From Amphirosellinia nigrospora (Eukaryota; Ascomycota; Sordariomycetes; Xylariales; Xylariaceae), in assembly GCA_004123355.1 (NCBI GenBank), contig SCHM01000001.1, positions 9,806,193-9,870,192 on the forward strand: a stretch of 64,000 bases of DNA. Reading direction: 5' to 3'. Below, in pieces: positions 14,225 through 26,175 of this stretch (position 1 is the stretch's first letter; every line of letters begins with the position of its first letter). The notes under the pieces were generated by a model. It did no database searches, had not been told where the DNA came from, and worked only from the letters and a program-made list of their open reading frames with translations. The position numbers and the translations under genes were made by a program.

Positions 14225-14880
14225 GTCAATTGGCCCGCAAGATTGGCGGAGAGTATTTTTTATGAGATAGCCGGCCCAAAAAAAAATAGAAAAAAGGAAA
14301 AAAGAATAGGTGACTCAAAATTTGCTAAAAGAGGGCTTTGGATGTTGAGTGAGGTACCCTATGATGCAACACAGTTCCTAGATCGGCCTTCCCGCTGAAT
14401 CTTTTGCTAACGATGGTGGGGTTAAATATGCCCCTCCATGCATGTCTTATGCAGGTCAACGGATAAGGCGTGGCCTGTGCGTAAAGCCGATAAGAAGCAT
14501 GATAAGTTAAGGCTAGCTGCAGGAACAATCGCCATAGCTCATTACCTACCAAAGTACCATAACATCAATCTCTCAACTCATGAACTCCATCCTTTCCACA
14601 GCACCAAATTCCATAACCAAATCAATTCTACTCCCGAAATAGAATTCGCCCGCGATCCTCGCATCGCGCCTTGAAAACATTACGCCTCCAAGTTCCGAGA
14701 GAAACCGCCAGTTATCTCCCGATCTCAGCGTGTCACCAACCTTGCCGCCGACACGCAGCGATTCCGACCGAACGCGCAGCTCTCGTTAGCCATCTCTACG
14801 ACCTCTACCATCTGCCATAAAACCCCCACCATCTTTAAAAAAAAACAGCTCGATCTCTCTACAATCAAATCGTCACAGCC
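14225..14880. promoter_or_regulatory. Shared HIS4/TAF9 divergent promoter region
   Basis: A 656-bp divergent spacer. It contains an A-rich tract (about 14278-14308), the TGACTCA element, and a pyrimidine-rich leader just before TAF9. No other gene is apparent. Confidence 0.55.
14311..14317. promoter_or_regulatory. CPC1/Gcn4-type site (TGACTCA)
   Basis: A perfect TGACTCA lies 87 bp upstream of the HIS4 start. This is the recognition element of the bZIP cross-pathway-control activator CPC1/Gcn4, which induces amino-acid genes on starvation. The position fits HIS4; binding is inferred from sequence only. Confidence 0.6.
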
Positions 14881-15743
14881 ATGGCGACCACGGCACAAAC
14901 GAACGGCGTGCCGCCGAGCTCTTCAGCCGGCCCATCACAATCTCAGACGCAGCCTCAATCACAGCCGACCCAAAACACCATAACAAGCGGCAGCACAACC
15001 GTGCCAAACACACAAACAACGATCACATCAGCAGGGCCAGCACAAGCGCCCGGCGGCGCGCCCTCATCACCGACAGCCACAACAGCGGAGCCGCGTCCCC
15101 GTGACGCGCGCACCATCGAGCTACTCCTGACTTCCCAAGGCGTGACATCCTTCGATAATCGCGTGCCACTCCTTCTCCTCGACTTCGCCTACAGACATAC
15201 TTCTAGCATTCTGAACGACGCGCTTCACCTGTCGGGTGACCATACGCCACCCACGCGGGTGCGAAACCAAGCGGATCGAGCGGTGCCGTGCCCACGGCAC
15301 CGCCAGGCGGCGACGCCACAGTGAGCACCAACGCCATACACATTGCCATCGCCAGCCGGCAGACCTACCAGTTCCGTGGGGGCTCAGGCGGCGGCGGGGT
15401 CGGAGGCGGGGTGGGCGGAGGCGGCTCTAGCAAGGAGTGGCTGCAGGAGATGGCTCGACGCAACAAGGTCGCCCTACCACGCATCTTGGCCAATGAATGG
15501 GGTGTACGGCTCCCCAACGAGCGGTTCGTGCTCAGCGGGCAGGGCTGGGGACTGGGCGATCAGTGGGGTGTCGAGGGCGGCCCTGATAGCGAGGAGGACG
15601 ACGACGATGTCTCTGACGCCATGGAGGGATTAGAAAATCAGACGGACAAGGATGGGAAAAAGGAAGGCGAGGAGGACGGCGGTGGACTCGATGAGTTCCT
15701 TGGCGACGACATGGCCGATGAGGATATGGAGGACATTGAGTAA
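14881..15743 (+). CDS. TAF9: TFIID/SAGA subunit TAF9
   Basis: A histone-fold subunit shared by TFIID and SAGA that pairs with TAF6. After a Ser/Thr/Gln/Pro-rich N-terminal tail of about 75 residues, the histone fold runs from [18 protein letters not shown] through [17 protein letters not shown]. The conserved second segment has [18 protein letters not shown] Gly-rich linker, then [16 protein letters not shown] and a strongly acidic tail ([15 protein letters not shown]) complete it. No intron is seen. The reading frame changes once near 15240, where a GACC(C)ATACGCC context is one C short of the frame; this is most simply a single-base loss in a C run. As TAF9 is normally essential, I take the shift to be a sequence error. 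Confidence 0.92.
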
Positions 15744-16550
15744 TGTCCTGCGGTATACATCTCGCACAATCGTTCTTGGAGATTGTCATTTGTGCAAGAT
15801 GCCGATGACTCTTCACATGATTTCCCGCCATTTCTTTCTTCTTAGAGTATCTCGACGCCAATGGTTTCAGGCTTTGGTGGAACTGGCGTTTGGCGTTCAG
15901 AAGGGCATCTACGATAATGTTGGGGATTGAACTTTTCCCTCTCTTTCTACGGCTTAAAACATACAAAAAAACACAAAAAGAAACGTAACCCACAACGAAG
16001 ACTCAATTCGATTCGACTTGCTCCGTTTCTCAGGCAGTGATAGCAGACAAACACTTACATACTACACTCCGACAAACTACACCCTTTACTCTAATTGCAT
16101 ATCACTCATGTCACGACACACGAACGAGAACAAAATAATACACGATATGGAAGAGGCAAGGAGGCATGCTCATTTTCTTCGCCTTCCACGTTATGTTTCT
16201 ATAAAAATTTCCGCTTCCCGGCTATGTATTCCCGGCCAGGACGCGACGTACCCAACTCAACAAGAGAGAATTTGTTGAAGTTCCCAGAGAAAAAACACAA
16301 ACGCCTTGCGCTATGCAGAATTTGGATGGAGAGCAGGAACCAAGCCAAGCCAGCGAGCGATACCCCGGAAAGAAGGAGGGAGGCATCAGCTCAACTCGGA
16401 CTTGGTAATGAGGGTCTAGAGTAGACGGATAATTCTAATGAAAAGACGCATAACCGACACCGCATAATACCAGCAGTTGATGATTCCCTTCGCGATATGA
16501 TGTGACGAGTGACTTTATCGAATCTTAGACCCGCTTTCCAGTCGAGCTTT
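15744..16550. other. Convergent spacer, TAF9/lipin 3' ends
   Basis: About 800 bp between two gene ends; presumably holds both 3' untranslated regions. No gene seen. Confidence 0.5.
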
Positions 16551-18910
16551 TTACCGTCTCTTCTGGACATTTAGATTTTCCATCCCAGTTATCAGCTCAG
16601 CATTCACGTCTGTGACGACCTGCTTCACCGAAGGCCGCTGAATTTCCGTAGTGTCGTTTTCGTCCTCACTGTATTCTTCACCTCCGTCGTCGTCGATGTC
16701 ATCCCCTTCTTCGTCCTCTTCATCATCGGCGTCATCAGGTCTGCTGTAGACGACCGAGCCCATCATATCCTCCTCGTCCTCGTACTCGCCACTTCGGACG
16801 CTCTCGCGCGCATACGCGTCGTCATCGTCTCCTCGGGACAGGAAGCTGTCGCCCATCTGTCCCACATCCTCGTCCTCGTCTTCGTCTTCTTCTTCGTCGT
16901 CGGAGTTATCCTTGTCTGAACCGCTAGCCGAGAACTCGTCTAATTCCAACGGCGTATCTCGCCAGTACGTGAAGTCGGTATATTCCACCCCGCCGCCCTT
17001 GACTAAAGTGCTAACTGGCGGGAAGTAGTGATCTACGACCCTCCCATGTTCACGTAACTGAGCTTCAGCTTGTTGAGGCTCAACAAGTCCAAAGAGACTT
17101 CTGCGTTTGAGTTGATGGTGAAGATGCGATTCCGCGGGACGTCAACGGTCCGATATGAGATCTGGTCCGTTAGACGATTTCCGAACCCTGCGTAAAAGCA
17201 TTGGTTTTCAGGTCCATACAAGCTTCGAATATCGCGAAGGGTGGCCATCTTGAACACGTGGGGCTTCCTCAAATAGATCTCGCGTCGCAATGCAGCCATT
17301 GTCCTATCTGGGGAGAGGATGGTTGGGCCTTTTGGCAGGCGGTAGCCGTCTTGGACGATGCCATTAAGATAGGCTCTCGTCGTATCAGACTGTCCGACTG
17401 ATCGACTCGTCAGATACATAATATTGTATCCGTTTGCTGCTATATCACTGTACAGCTTCGCAACACCTGTGTGTGTCCAGTCACGCCCAATCATGTTTAA
17501 AACGTGACCGAGGGCATCGGATTTGGTAATCGTACCATCGATATCTGAGATTACTACCGGAATATCATGTCGCCATAGAAACATGTTAGCGTTGCAGGTT
17601 GCCCGATTCACGGTAAAGCTCATAGAGTTCTCGCCGGTTTCAAGTCAAGAGCCTTCAACTGATCACTATCAGCCGAAGAGTTTTGGCGTAGTTCCTTAGG
17701 TGGTTGCCAGTCGTCGACAGTGAACCCGGAGTGGTAGGTGGAGTGTGCACCGAACCTTGGCCAACGTCGGATTCGCTGCGACGGTGAAGAGGTCCTCGCG
17801 AAGATGTTGTTGAGTCGTCACTTGCGTACCCAGGGTCAGAAACGGCATCAATGGCCATCGTAGGCGTCGGTCGAAGTGATGCGACGGTCTTCTTCATAGC
17901 TGCCTCCTTCGCCTCTTCACTACTGTAAATCCAAAGATTACCCTCCTCGTCCATCCCAAATAGTGCGCCAATGTCATAGTCACCTTGCAGCTCTTCGGAC
18001 AAAATCTTGCGCGCGAGTATTTCTGCTTTGATTGCGTCTTCCTCGCTACCTTTATACGAAGCCATGTCCAGCATCAGATCTCCTGTCTCGGTCACGCGAG
18101 TTGGGATATTTACGGCCGACAACTCCTGAGAGAGAGCCATGGCACGCTGTATGGCTTCGACGGGAGCGAGAGGAGGTGGGCTACGTGACCTTTGAGAAGG
18201 CGTTGGGCTATTTTCATACGATTCGTCATTTGACTCGTCCTGATCAACAATACCGCGCGATTCGGAGGGGAGCACTGAGTCGGTAGAAACGCTGTGTCGG
18301 TTAGGCACATCAAGCCATGCTCTGGAACTCGGACGTCCCAAATCTAATTCGGGAGAAGACGCAGCAGGTGCTGATACCCCTATGCCATAAACGTTAGTAA
18401 TGTTTTCAATCCCTCCCACTCCTAGTCAGTTGTAACGAACCTGAGCGAAGCTGGTGGGCCGGCAGAACATTAATGCCTGGCCGTATTACAGCCGATCCCT
18501 CCGCCTAGCATTGCTACCGTCGAGCTGCAGAAGGTCTGGTTCCTGAAGGCTGCCGTGCGCACCTGACCGTTCGGCGGGAGCGAGGGTTGGACTGGTCTCG
18601 GGGGATACGAGGGGCGAGGTCTGCAAGCTCTGGGGGATCTTGTCCGAGGTCTCGAAGATGAAGAAGGCTTCTCCCCCTCGCCCAGTTTCATGGCATATTC
18701 CTGTTTGGCGCCATTGACCTTAAATTCGACCTTCTTCTCGTAAGGGCGCAAAAGCGAGAATTTGCCGAAGCGAACGTGAAACGGAGAACAACATAGGTCG
18801 CCATTCTCCTGCTCGACTACTATCACATCGATGGCACCGCTCAGCGTGGCGGGATTGATAGAATTCCAGGCGGTGGAAACTGAATCGCTGATGTTCCTGA
18901 CGTACTGCAT
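16551..18910 (-). CDS. Lipin-type phosphatidate phosphatase
   Basis: Mg-dependent phosphatidate phosphatase (PAP1; Pah1/Smp2/Ned1 family), which makes diacylglycerol and controls nuclear-membrane and lipid-droplet lipid supply. The N-LIP domain starts at the first Met: WNSINPATLSGAIDVIVVEQ and SPFHVRFGKFSLLRP. A long Ser/Pro-rich middle follows, then the LNS2/HAD domain with FLWRHDIPVVISDIDGTITK, which holds the catalytic DxDGT. YLTSRSVGQSDTTRAYL and LRDIRSLYG follow, and the protein ends with YTDFTYWR and a very acidic tail. One intron fits at 18380-18440. At least five frame changes occur (near 18660, 18490, 17655, 17625 and 17035), each consistent with one missing base, so the gene is probably intact in the organism. 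Confidence 0.92.
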
Positions 18911-21648
18911 CGTTCGAGAATGCGCAAGCGACGGAGGTCAACAACTATGAGAGGCGAGGAGACGAGGAGACGGGAGTAGAAGGTAGAGAAAGGGAAAGAG
19001 AGGGTGGCCGCGAGACCAAGTGGTGATGCGGAAGCGCGACCAGATGAGCTCGAAGAATGAAGAGTGCGCCGGCAATGTAATGTAGTGTTCGTATTACAGG
19101 TAGGTAGGTACTAAGTATGTACAGTATGATATACAGACGCTCAAGTTATGTCTACCTAGTGTCTTGAGGTTATGGATGTAAGGACTTCGAGGTACCCAGG
19201 AATTGTTGGGGCGGGATGGGGCCGTGGGGTGCTGGACCGAAATACGATACGCTCAGATTAGCGGTCGGTAGCGTAGCGTATTAGCGGTATAGCAGCTGTG
19301 GTGTAGGTGGGCAAAATAAACAAATTAGTGTTCATGTGCAAGCCCGGCAGCATTGTTGCATTGTTGCATTGTTGTTGAGGATTGAGGAAATGAGTCTCTC
19401 GAGCTGAGGAATGGAGGATTGCGCAGCAAAGGAATAAGGACGCTCGTTTTAAACAAGCTCGTGTCGAGAAGAAGTCAGACGTCTGACCTAGGGTGCCAGA
19501 AGAAGCTTGTCAGCAATCAATCGAAGCGCCTACGGCAAACCCCAAATGCCTTTTTTTGCTGGGGTTTCCCGGTTCACCATCTACAGGCAATTGTGACGTA
19601 GAGGACCTAGGGTCGCTGCAGCACGCTTGTCCTAAAAAGGAAGTATCTCATGGGTTTTGATGGTCAAGATGAACTAAATCTAGACCACATGCACAGATGC
19701 AAAGGTTCTGTACCACAATGGGATTGAACGGAAACACTCGTTCCTCAATGTAGTAATTAAGTATAGCTTTAAGCTACTTAGGTTGGTTGAAAATAGAAAG
19801 TCCAGGCGGGACCTTGACACATCAACACAATCATGGTGTGAACGTCTTAGGTAACCTTAAGGTGCTTTCTCTTAGCTACCTAGGTAGCTCATATGTGTAG
19901 TATATGTATAACACTTGGAACACAAGTGTAGGTAGGTAGCTGCCTGGCAGCAGGTCCCGCTCCGTCCCAGTGCCCAGGTAACTTGTGCATTAATGACCTG
20001 CTGCAGGGCGTCATGATCCAGGCCATGCCCCGTACCACATGAGGTCCTACGCCAGTCCCAATTGGCCCAACCGGCACCAATAATTGATGAGACAATTATC
20101 TAACGATACAACTGTTGAACCGAACAGCCGCAACAAGACAACCTGTGACCTGTCTTTTGACCACGACCCGGGATCCGGTAATGCCTAACACCGTGGCAAA
20201 CCGAGCCGCATGAGAGAGTATGAGTCTGAGTGTTGATAATCAGCATACCTATCTTTACATTGCCATTACATTAGGTTTAAACTTGGAACATGTTACACCA
20301 GGTCTTTCAATTGACTTCTTTCTTGCCTCGGCAGTCACATGCACGATGCCGTCAAAAACTTATAAAATTAAGTGGTGCCCGTCAAACAAGGCCCATAAAA
20401 CGATCCACAGCTTTGACACCGTTTCGATGAACACGATGCTTCAAATCTTTTTTTTCTCTCTAGAGCCGAATGCATCATGCATGTGATGCACTATAGCGAA
20501 GCACACGTGTAGAGCCACACGTTGCTTAGTGCCCCTCCATAAAAGCATAAGGTAGGATTAATGATGCGCAGCTTGGTGGGCTCATGCAACGGCTCTTGCA
20601 AGCAGCGGTACAGCAACGTCACAAAGTAGCATTGAGCCCAGAGTACAGAACCGCGGCCCAATCCGAGCCAATCTCATATCATTTCCCCAAGGGCCATAAT
20701 TAATTACCTAGTATAGAATACCATGCGCGATGGTATATCCTTTACGGGATGTGGTTGCCGAGGTGGTGATTGCTACCTCCTTTTGCATAGTCAATTGTGT
20801 TTTAGTGTTTAGCAAATGCCATACGAGACGATCGACGCATGCAACATGATTACCATATAAACTCCGATTGGGTTCGGTACGGTTTATGATACTTAGATTC
20901 AAGCGCTTAAGATATAAGCGACACTCATTAGACTACCTACAACTCCCGAACGATCAAGAGGCCTATGGTATAGTGCCACAGCATAGAACGCATAGTTAGT
21001 TGAACAGTAGTCGCAGTTCAACCAATAGGTAATTCCTCTATAAGAAGCTCTTCATAATGAGGTCTACCGATGTTTTAAGTAAATAGGTAGCATAAACTAA
21101 GATTTCCAATATCTACCTCACCAGTATACTGATCATATCGCCCATACAAGCGCCTACATAAGCCATACGGATCCTAGGTCAGCTAATTACTTGACGCTTT
21201 TATCAACCTCGTTAGAACAGCAGTCCTAAAATGCTACTCTAGACTCTGTAGCTACTCAGACTTGAAAAAAACACCAGAGCGTCTCACCTCCCTTGTATGA
21301 TAATGATGTCTGGTAGAAATAGGAAGACTATTACATAAATGGACCAAGCATCACAACACCCTGCTTTCAAAGACGTTAACTAGGAAGAGCTAGCTGTTGG
21401 AGGTTAGACTAGGCGACTACTCGCACTCAGAACATAATGAACTACCATTACAGAAAGTAAAAACTATGATTTTCATTTCGTGACTGATACGTCAAGGTAT
21501 TGAGGACCATCAGCCCCTTACGCGCCAGTTTTACACTACAACGCTCCGCCAGGCAAGTCGTACACCTAGGGTGCTAGGCTAATATTATAAACACACCTGG
21601 AGACCGATCCATCCACCGCACGCTATTCTACCGTAACCACTACAGAAT
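18911..21648. other. Gene-poor spacer with TAGG motifs
   Basis: About 2.7 kb without a supported gene. It includes TAGGTA repeats at 19098-19110 and 19928-19940, a 16-bp perfect palindrome AGCTACCTAGGTAGCT at 19874-19889, and a short TTGCATTG tandem near 19345-19375. Confidence 0.45.
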
Positions 21649-22836
21649 CTAAGCGGTTACGGCCTCCGGGATGAAAGCATACCTCGGCATCATAGCCATC
21701 CTCTCCTCCGGGCTGAGCTCGTCCTCGTATATCATCTGCACATTCTTGTCCTTCTCCTTCTTTGACTTCTTCTCCGGCGCGGCTTCCTCGGTGGCGGCGG
21801 GGGCTTCTGATTTCTTCGGTGGTCTGATACCCGCCTCAGCCATTCTGATCAGCTGGTCAATGTCGTCGCCTGCTGTGGCGCGACATTTGATGCGTGTTCC
21901 TCGGCCGCTGGAGCATTGGCCGGCCACCCAGGCTGTCCAGGTCGTGGAGGGAGTCCCGACGCAGCCGGCACATTGCTTCCCGGCCGTGATGGAAGACTCG
22001 ATGGAGGGTACGCGTGGGGTACTGGGGTTGGTTCGGGTATCCGGGGTATTGAGCACCGGGTGGGTGGAACGGTGAATTCTATCGACGCAGTTAATATCAG
22101 CACAGCATATCGATACCTATAGTCACGTACAAATGCACTAGGCGATGCGCTCTGCGCAGGGCTATGCCCATCAGGCAGGGTTGTGGGTGGTGTATGCGTA
22201 GCGCCACCTCCATTGGTACCCTTCTGCGCGGCTATCCGTGCTCGATGCTCAGCTAGACGTTTTTTGATATCATCGGCCGTCTCAGCCTTGACCTTCTTGG
22301 CGGGCCGCTTATCATTCTGACCGGCGGTGGGTTGCCTGTGGCGGCGAACCTCTCGGCTTGCGCCTGGTAGAAGTTTTGTATGATCCGCTGGTTATGCTGC
22401 TGGACGATATCTTCGGGAATACCTTCCATACCAAAGATTTCGACATCGAGGCCCTGTCTATTGGGGAGCGCATTTTCGACGGACGACAGCGACTCTTTGT
22501 GGACTTGGTTCATATGGACAGAGAGACCTATAGAGGAAGTAGTGTCAGCTCATTGCTCTCACGACTTCAATTGTTGGCTGGCCAACGCGATAAATCTAGG
22601 TGGATCGGGCCATACCTCCAGCCGTATTCAGGCGCCGGCCACACCTGTCGCACTTGAAATGCTTCGCTTTCTGATGTGATATTAACAACTTCAAATCTTC
22701 GAAATCTCTCTCGCCTACGGCGCGGTTAGCATCCTGTCCACAACACGCGAGCGGCGAGAAACGCGTACAGTAGTAGCACCAAAGGGCGGTTGAGGAGCTC
22801 CTCGACATCAGGGTGTTTGCGCTTCTTCCCTCCCAT
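21649..22836 (-). CDS. BuGZ/ZNF207-like C2H2 zinc-finger protein
   Basis: Related to the spindle-assembly protein BuGZ (ZNF207). The start reads [18 protein letters not shown], then the first zinc finger [20 protein letters not shown] and the second [20 protein letters not shown], followed by the family signature [20 protein letters not shown]. The C-terminal half is Pro/Gly/Ala-rich and ends with [19 protein letters not shown], a Lys-rich patch and [15 protein letters not shown]. Introns fit at 22715-22768, 22528-22615 and 22079-22130. Several one-base frame changes interrupt the Pro-rich and N-terminal parts. In animals the protein binds microtubules and stabilises Bub3; the fungal role is inferred from the family. 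Confidence 0.85.
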
Positions 22837-23537
22837 CCTGGATTAAATCGTGTGGGATAATTGAACGCACGTAGTAGCACGGTCGTTGGGGTTGGAGTAC
22901 TGAGTGTTGTGATGCAAACTCAAAAGGAGGGCGTGCGAGGCGAACAGCAGGATGGAGTACATATAGTAGAGACCATGCGTTGACGTTCGCGACGAGCAGG
23001 ACAAGTTGAAATCAGCAGCTTCAAGCCACATGGGTCCAGTGGCATGTGTTCTGTGGCTGTGCATATCGCATCCACTCTTGATTAGGTAATCACCCTTGCA
23101 AGTACAGAACTGCATGCTACAATAACTACATTGAACCCGTCAAAACATTTGGTCATCCTCCTGAGCTTTATAACGTTCTTGCCCTATAACTCGCGTTACC
23201 CGCATGTCTCGGCTGCAGCCCTTTCTCCGGAACAGTTTGTGCAGTAGAACAACGCAAGATCAACATCATCAATGAGCCTCAATCTCGGCTTCAACACTCA
23301 CACATCAAACGCGCAGATCTACGAACTCCGTAATACTAAGGAGAGGTAGAAGAATACTCCCGGATACTTCATTCCAAACAAAAGTCACAATGTTACTGCA
23401 ATAGTTATGGACCTAGTTGAGAGTGGTACAATATTGTGTTATTCTTTCACCCCATTCTAGGCTGCTGCAGTTGAAATACCCAGTATAACCGTTGCTCCTA
23501 GCCAGCTAACTTGAATAGCAGGTCTGATTTACGGATC
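22837..23537. other. Intergenic, no gene seen
   Basis: Holds the upstream region of the zinc-finger gene and the 3' side of the 2EXR gene. No supported coding region. Confidence 0.45.
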
Positions 23538-24621
23538 TCAAAATCCTCTATGCTTTCTGAACTGAGCGCGATATCCAAGGTAATCTACCATTATCTGGCA
23601 CTCGACGTCACGCTCGCCTTTGGTAACCTGTTTTTTGGCCTGTGGGACTGCCATCTGAGCCCAATCAGAGAAAAGAACGGTGGAGTCGCGGTAAATGCTA
23701 TTTGCCGGGTCAATAACAGTGTGCAACCCATACTCGTTAATCTGCACGTCTCGGTCATCATGAAATGTGCCTTCCAGGTCGGGAACCGCAACTCTCTCTG
23801 CCGAACATTCAAAGAGGTGAATGGGTCGCTCGTCCCCTATACCCACGTCCTCGCAGTATGACTTGCTCGTGTAGCCCTTCCGGTCGCTGATGAAGTCGAC
23901 ATTAGGGAGGAAACCCTGCGCCTGCGGCATGTGGTGCATTCCTTTCCACATAGTACTACGTGGTAGGACGAGGACTATCAGCTTCACTGATTCCAACCCA
24001 TTGTTCGATTCATAAACCTCGGGACCGGTTTGGCGGCAGTTGTCTTCCGCAACCCAATACCATGCAGAGTCGTGGGGATCAAAAAAGCCACCTGCGATTC
24101 CGAGCGCGAGGTTTTGTATTGGGCGGAGAGCCTTGACCCAGGGGTTATCATTCCCACTCAGATAGAAGTAAAGGAGCTCTATTGAAAATAGATCTAGTTC
24201 CCAATTCACAAAGGAGAATGATCCTCTCTGCTGCGGGCGCCCTTGGCAATCCCGGGGTTTACACCAACTTATAAGCTGATGTCCCCGTAGAACCTCACGT
24301 CTGGCTTCACTATTAACTTGCATAAGTCGCCTGATGTCCATACGCTGCCTAGCTCCTGCTGGGTCGGTAAAGATGACTTCTGTGATTGGTTCCTGTCCGA
24401 ACAGCATGTCTTAAATGACGTATTACATCAATATATATCATTCTCCAGTATGCACACCGAAGTATGAAGTGAAATTTGGTAGGTAGGATGTAGGAGAGTG
24501 CGAAATGCTTACGGTAAATTTTTTCAGGCAGAGCGAACTGTCTCCAGACCATGCACCGAATCTCCGTCGGCAGGTTTGAGAACCGGGGGAATGAGGCGGA
24601 CGTGGTTCTTGAGGCTGACAT
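23538..24621 (-). CDS. 2EXR-domain protein
   Basis: A fungal protein of the 2EXR (DUF) family, which is expanded in Pezizomycotina and has no known function. The N-terminus shows the family motif FPRFSNLPTEIRCMVWRQFA; the rest continues with FTDPAGARQRMDIRRLMQVN, SEARREVL and FVNWELDLFSIELLYFYL. One intron at 24410-24512 joins EKIY to HMLFGQEP. Unlike most neighbours, both exons read through without frame changes. Total length is about 327 residues. Confidence 0.75.
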
Positions 24622-25248
24622 TTTGGTACCCTACAAGATGGGATATCGTCGTTATTACCAATCATAGATATTTTAGCGGCCTTGGGTTGGGCTTATCGTA
24701 CCAATGTGAATAGATTGTGACGAGGGTGCGATAGCAAGATTGGCATTCAAGAGGGTTGATAAATGACTGCACAAAAGGGAATGGCAACACCTAAATACTC
24801 CCTGCCATTGCCTTGTTTATAGGCAAATATGATATCAAGGGAGCTGAGTTAAGTCTGCAATCGTCCCTTACAACGGACAAGGGTTGCGACCAGGCACTCT
24901 TATTTACTGTTAGAAGCAAGGGATAAACTGGCGATTACATAAGCGCTCGGAATGAAGGCCCTTCGTGATGAAGGGTTGAGTGAACCCCATCTCCACGTTT
25001 ATTAACTAGAACCCCTAGAATACCAAGAAACCCGCACTCGTTAAACCCTTCGTGATGTGTATCGGAGAAGGATGTCCCGTTGTGGGATACACTTCCGCTA
25101 CTACCCTACTGCGTTGGGCGTTGGGGGAAGGTGAATGATTTGCCGTAGAAAGTATTGTCGACCCCGCCATCCACCACATGAACTTCAAAGTACCACTCCA
25201 TCATTGAGTGTCGCAGAAACAGTCTGGAACAATAGAGGTAGAGCGAAA
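24622..25248. other. Divergent spacer, 2EXR/methyltransferase
   Basis: Contains two copies of CCCTTCGTGATG at about 24959 and 25047, the first inside a short hairpin (AAGGCCCTTCGTGATGAAGG). No gene seen. Confidence 0.4.
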
Positions 25249-26175
25249 ATGGCCGACGGCTCGCCGTATCTACTAAATCGTTCTACCAAACATGACATCG
25301 AACAAGAAACTTACCGTCTGGATTTCCAGCACCACTTCTTTGACGATATGATGAATAACGAGCTACTACCCCGCACATCACCGGTAAATTAGCAGCCAAC
25401 CCGTCGCCGCGTGTCTGCGACGTCGCCACGGGCTCAGCTATCTGGTTAACGGAACTCGCCAAGACCTTACCTCTATCGGCCGAGCTAGTCGGCCTCGACT
25501 TTGACACGTCCAAGTTTCCAGGGCCGGAGGCGCTCCCCGAACATCAAGTTAGGCTTTGGAAACGTTTACGAGCCTTTTCCGGAGGATTATCGGGGTCGCT
25601 TCGACGTCGTGCATTTGCGCCACTTCCATGTTGCCGCGAAGAAAGATCACGGTGTCTTCCTAGCACAAAACTTACTCTCACTCCTTCGGCCCGGGGGCTG
25701 GCTGGTCTGGGTCGAGTCTGGTCCGGTTCTAGCTTGTGCTCAGCCACCTAGCGAGGCGATGTTTCTGTTCCAAAAGATATACTATGACTACTTAGATGTA
25801 GCAAACGACACAAAGTGAGTGGCCGTATCTATGCTGCGTATACGTGCTCGATTTATCTGCTCATACTGAAGCAGCCTCCCGTTGGCTATGGCCAGCTACA
25901 TGAGGCAAGCCGGCCTGGTGGAATGCGATGACCGAAGTTATAACAGTGGCTCCGTATTATTCGGTGCCAAAGGCTCCGACTGGCTCGCCAGGGAACATTT
26001 CGAGGTTCTCGACACGTTTAAGAGAATGCTAGCAGGCATTCTGACCAAGGGCGGTGTGGATGGGATGAGGACACAAGAGGACTTAGATGAACTTGTAGTG
26101 AGACTAGAAGAAGATATAAGAGGGGCAAGGAGGTGCCATTTCCCAGTGATACGGGCTTGGGGACGGAAGCCCTGA
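25249..26175 (+). CDS. LaeA/UMTA-like SAM methyltransferase
   Basis: A class I S-adenosylmethionine methyltransferase of the fungal LaeA-like/UMTA group. The start at 25249 gives MADGSPYLL and then ETYRLDFQHHFF, typical of the family N-terminus (ERxRLxxQH). The SAM-binding motif reads VCDVATGSAIW, followed by LVGLDFDTSKFP, FDVVHLRH and LLRPGGWLVWVE. One intron at 25815-25874 joins NDT to NLPLAMASYMRQAG. Two frame changes, near 25385 and 25545, separate motifs that belong together and look like single-base indels. Substrate unknown; family members include secondary-metabolism regulators and enzymes. No biosynthetic core gene is nearby. Confidence 0.8.

Noticed and set aside
25249-26175. Secondary-metabolite cluster around the LaeA-like methyltransferase
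   Set aside because: No polyketide synthase, NRPS, terpene synthase or P450 in the flanking genes.
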